NCBI GenBank assembly: GCA_022564935.1
Contig: JADFKM010000001.1
Coordinates: forward strand, 1 to 64,000
Length of the DNA stretch: 64,000 nucleotides
Reading direction: 5' to 3'
Source of the DNA: Candidatus Dadabacteria bacterium
Lineage (GTDB): Bacteria; Desulfobacterota_D; UBA1144; Nemesobacterales; JADFKM01
Below are positions 61,874-64,000 of the stretch, in pieces; position 1 is the stretch's first letter; each line of letters begins with the position of its first letter. The translations under genes were made by a program, and so were the position numbers. A model generated the notes under the pieces. The model ran no database searches, was not told where the DNA came from, and was given only the letters and a program-made list of their open reading frames with translations.

Positions 61874-62326
61874 GAGGTTCCGGCCGCTTGGGGAAACGGC
61901 GGCAGGGGAGAGAAGCTCGGTCCGGTACCTGCCGCTGCGGCTTATGATTTGCACGGCCTTTGCCTTGAGCACGTTTTTGAATTTGAAAAGGAAGTACCTC
62001 TTTTCTTTCTTGAACCTGCCGTAGACCTTAAGGAAGTCGCCCTTTTTGATGGAGAGGTGTCCCTTGGCGTATACCCTGACGCGGTTTTTGCCGGGGTCCG
62101 TCAATCTGAACAGCGTGTACGGCTTTCCCTTGCGCGACTCGGTGAAGCGAACCTTGTCCACCTTGCCTTCCAGGGCTATCTTCCGGCCGTCGAACGCTTT
62201 GGGAGACTTCACAACGCCCTTAATTGAAAGAACAGGGTCGGGGATTTCTCCCGTTTGCGCGTTGGCGGCGCCCCATGAAAGCGCAACGACCGATACTATA
62301 ACGAAGAGCGACCTGAGAATCATCAC
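61868..62326 (-). CDS. Exported OB-fold-like protein
   Basis: A 152-residue protein with a signal peptide (LFVIVSVVALSWGAANAQ). The body has GRKIALEGKVDKVRFTES, YTLFRLTDPGKNRVRVYAKG and KKGDFLKVYGRFKKEKRYF, like periplasmic OB-fold proteins such as YdeI/BOF or tRNA-anticodon-like OB domains. It is basic and could bind polyanions. Single gene. Confidence 0.7.
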   Translation of the reverse strand: MMILRSLFVIVSVVALSWGAANAQTGEIPDPVLSIKGVVKSPKAFDGRKIALEGKVDKVRFTESRKGKPYTLFRLTDPGKNRVRVYAKGHLSIKKGDFLKVYGRFKKEKRYFLFKFKNVLKAKAVQIISRSGRYRTELLSPAAVSPSGRNLL

Positions 62327-62561
62327 TTCCTTACTCCTTTGGCTTCCTTACCTTACCATATTAGATGGCTGTTGCATGCAAGAAGATTCACACTCTATCA
62401 TACAAAATTGGTATAAATAAATACCGGAGCAATAGGTTTCAACAAATTTTTACGGATTAGCTTCTTGGATCACTCCCTTCCTTCCCATATCCACTGCATT
62501 TGTTATTATTCACCAGTCGTATAAAAATCCGCTGTTTTAAAATATAGCACCTAAAAAACTA

Positions 62562-63341
62562 ATGAAGATAAACAATATTTCCAGAGAGCTTCTGCTCAGC
62601 GTGTATATTCGGCTCCCACTGCTGGTTTCATTGCCCTTGAACCTGCCAATGTATTTTAGGCTGTCGGGGTCTGAATTGCGTCTCCTTTTGAGAGAGTGGT
62701 ACCACAATTTTAGGGTGCTTGGTTTCCCTACTCCTCAGAACCCTGGGATGCCCGGACTGAACCAGGGGTCTAAGCAGTGGATATTGTTCAAGCTCATAGA
62801 CAGGGCCATAGCTCTTTGCAGGGAACAGGGAGAGTCAATAAAGGGGGTGGAGCTTTTCTGCGCCGACGGGTTCTACGCTAACTATGCCGTCCAAAGGGGG
62901 GCGGAAAGCGTTATGGGCATCGATAATGACACCTACCAGCAGGATAAGGCCAGGTTGATAACCAAGCTGCTTCATAACGAGGGGAAAATTTCGTTTGCTG
63001 AGCGCGATGTGTTTGATCTACCAGACTCCTATGATTTCTGTATCTGCGCTGGGGGGCTGTACCATTTGTCGAATCCAAGCGACCTCTTGAAGCTGTTGAG
63101 AGAAAGTATCCATACAGCCCTTGTGATACAGACTGTTTACTCCCTAGCGATCGAGGCTGAGGATTATTTTGAGACCCCCGCCCCCCATTGGACGTGGGGG
63201 TGTAGGTTCAGCCATTTGTACCTGTTGCAAATGGTCACCGATTGCGGATGGGAGATATTGGAATCGCATACGAACGAGCTTAAGGGGAACAAACGCCCTG
63301 AGGATAGAGGCTCGGCTTACCTCCTTTGCGTTCCAGAGTAG
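62562..63341 (+). CDS. SAM-dependent methyltransferase
   Basis: A 259-residue class I methyltransferase. The SAM loop region is GVELFCADGFYANYAVQRG, followed by VMGIDNDTYQQDKA (acidic ribose site) and DFCICAGGLYHLSNPSDLLKLL. GLYHLSNPSDLL resembles the tRNA-cmo5U/DUF1698 group and lipid methyltransferases. The N-terminal 100 residues (LPLNLPMYFRLSGSELRLLL) are additional. Substrate unknown. The DNA is somewhat less GC-rich than neighbours. Confidence 0.8.
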   Translation: MKINNISRELLLSVYIRLPLLVSLPLNLPMYFRLSGSELRLLLREWYHNFRVLGFPTPQNPGMPGLNQGSKQWILFKLIDRAIALCREQGESIKGVELFCADGFYANYAVQRGAESVMGIDNDTYQQDKARLITKLLHNEGKISFAERDVFDLPDSYDFCICAGGLYHLSNPSDLLKLLRESIHTALVIQTVYSLAIEAEDYFETPAPHWTWGCRFSHLYLLQMVTDCGWEILESHTNELKGNKRPEDRGSAYLLCVPE

Positions 63342-63443
63342 CTTGCCTACGCGTTCCTAATCATCTTCGTCCTTTAAAGAGTAGACAGGGTGTTGAGAGC
63401 GATGGGATTCCCTAATACCTGACATCTGTTATTATTGAGAGTT

Positions 63444-63827
63444 ATGGGAAAGTTCGCAGTGCGTCCCGAAAAAGAGAGGGCGCTACTTGAGCGAATGAAG
63501 AAGCTGCGCATTAGCGAAGGGGACCTTGCGGAGTCCTTCGTCAGCTCGGGCGGGCCAGGGGGCCAAAACGTCAACAGGACTGCCACATGCGTAGTGTTGA
63601 AGCACCTGCCGACCGGTGTAGTGGTAAAAGCACAGAGAGAGCGCACGCAATCACTCAACCGTTTCCTTGCGCGCCGGATGCTCGTGGAAAGGATCGAGAG
63701 GCTCGAGCTCGGAGAGGACTCACCCGAGGAGAAGAGGCGGGAGAAGTTGAGGAAGCGGAAAAACAGGCGGCGCAGGCGGGCGAAGGCAAAGCACTCAGGC
63801 GCTGCCCGGGGCGCTGAAGAGCCGTGA
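63444..63827 (+). CDS. GGQ peptide-release-factor-like protein
   Basis: A 127-residue protein of the RF-1 domain type without codon-recognition domains. SSGGPGGQNVNRTATCVVLK carries the GGQ that hydrolyses peptidyl-tRNA, and the C-terminus is Lys/Arg-rich as in ribosome-rescue factors such as ArfB. The order differs from ArfB (the N-terminus has RISEGDLAESFV), closer to the unassigned peptide chain release factor-like group. It may rescue stalled ribosomes. TATTAT ends 8 bases before the ATG. Confidence 0.85.
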   Translation: MGKFAVRPEKERALLERMKKLRISEGDLAESFVSSGGPGGQNVNRTATCVVLKHLPTGVVVKAQRERTQSLNRFLARRMLVERIERLELGEDSPEEKRREKLRKRKNRRRRRAKAKHSGAARGAEEP

Positions 63828-63866
63828 GCTTGAGTGGCCCGGAGTCGCATTTGCGCTCTCAAAATG

Positions 63867-64000
63867 CTATCCCCAGACGTAAATCTTCCTCCCGGACACG
63901 TCGAACCTGACGCTCCTGCCGCAGCATTCGGGGTACAGCTCGTAAATCCTGGCTGTGAGCTCCTTTTCGCGCTCTTTGACGAGGTCAGTGTCGTTGTCCA
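63867..64000 (-). CDS. C-terminal part of an unidentified gene (runs off the window)
   Basis: The minus strand has an open frame of about 44 codons ending at TAG 63867-63869: LVKEREKELTARIYELYPEC, then CGRSVRFDVSGRKIYVWG. A Cys pair is visible. Too little is present to name it. Confidence 0.55.
   Translation of the reverse strand, partial: DNDTDLVKEREKELTARIYELYPECCGRSVRFDVSGRKIYVWG

Overview
This 64 kb window comes from a free-living Gram-negative (diderm) bacterium with a GC-rich chromosome and many more AT-rich accessory genes. TonB, lipoproteins with lipoboxes, a TolC-type outer-membrane channel and a tripartite RND pump support the diderm assignment. Core genes resemble those of uncultured deltaproteobacterial-type lineages: nnr, tsaE, lysC and cimA in one overlapping run, type III pantothenate kinase, and a deazaflavin-type oxidoreductase beside lipoyl synthase. 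There is no rRNA, tRNA or CRISPR array, and the genus cannot be named.

Layout. 0-5 kb: guaA (cut short by an in-frame UAG), two pentapeptide-repeat paralogs and a TonB gene that appears to start at AUA. 5-10 kb (minus strand): a REC-GGDEF cyclase, then the thiL-DUF21-DUF21 operon. 10-16.9 kb: polA, a divergent orotidine-phosphate decarboxylase paralog flanked by a copy of the polA 3' end, dacB and rsmA. 17-23.4 kb (minus): a small membrane gene with a frameshift at a G tract, a GAF-GGDEF cyclase, an FtsB/DivIC-like gene, a metallo-beta-lactamase-fold hydrolase, acylphosphatase, a broken D-2-hydroxyacid dehydrogenase and a nitroreductase-like protein. 23.5-24.6 kb: a low-GC scar with a pyrE remnant and a frameshifted nucleoside-deoxyribosyltransferase/TIR-like gene.

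24.8-43 kb is mostly housekeeping: nnr-tsaE-lysC-cimA, argC with an AMP-ligase and carrier protein, a MerR-type regulator, a sirtuin with altered signatures, a DUF971 protein, an M29 aminopeptidase, a von Willebrand membrane protein, coaX and a solitary LigD-phosphoesterase-like protein. 43-54 kb holds a moaA remnant, lipA, small envelope proteins, a strongly eroded stretch at 47.9-48.9 kb, bolA-grxD, and two paralogous genes of which one carries a Ymh/HEPN-like domain. 54-60.7 kb is a Cus-type Cu(I)/Ag(I) efflux cassette. The end carries a DUF2927 lipoprotein, an OB-fold-like secreted protein, a methyltransferase and a GGQ-type release-factor-like protein.

Three patterns cross the window. 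First, several genes have a promoter -10 box only 7-11 nt before the start codon, which suggests leaderless or near-leaderless mRNAs. Second, many small or accessory genes carry one-base homopolymer indels or nonsense codons while the longest genes are intact. This is either real decay or homopolymer sequencing error, and it should be settled before any of these genes is called a pseudogene. Third, AT-rich genes sit as single-gene islands. The best candidates for something new are the Ymh paralog pair (51.4-52.7 kb) and the decarboxylase paralog inserted after polA (13.3-14.4 kb).
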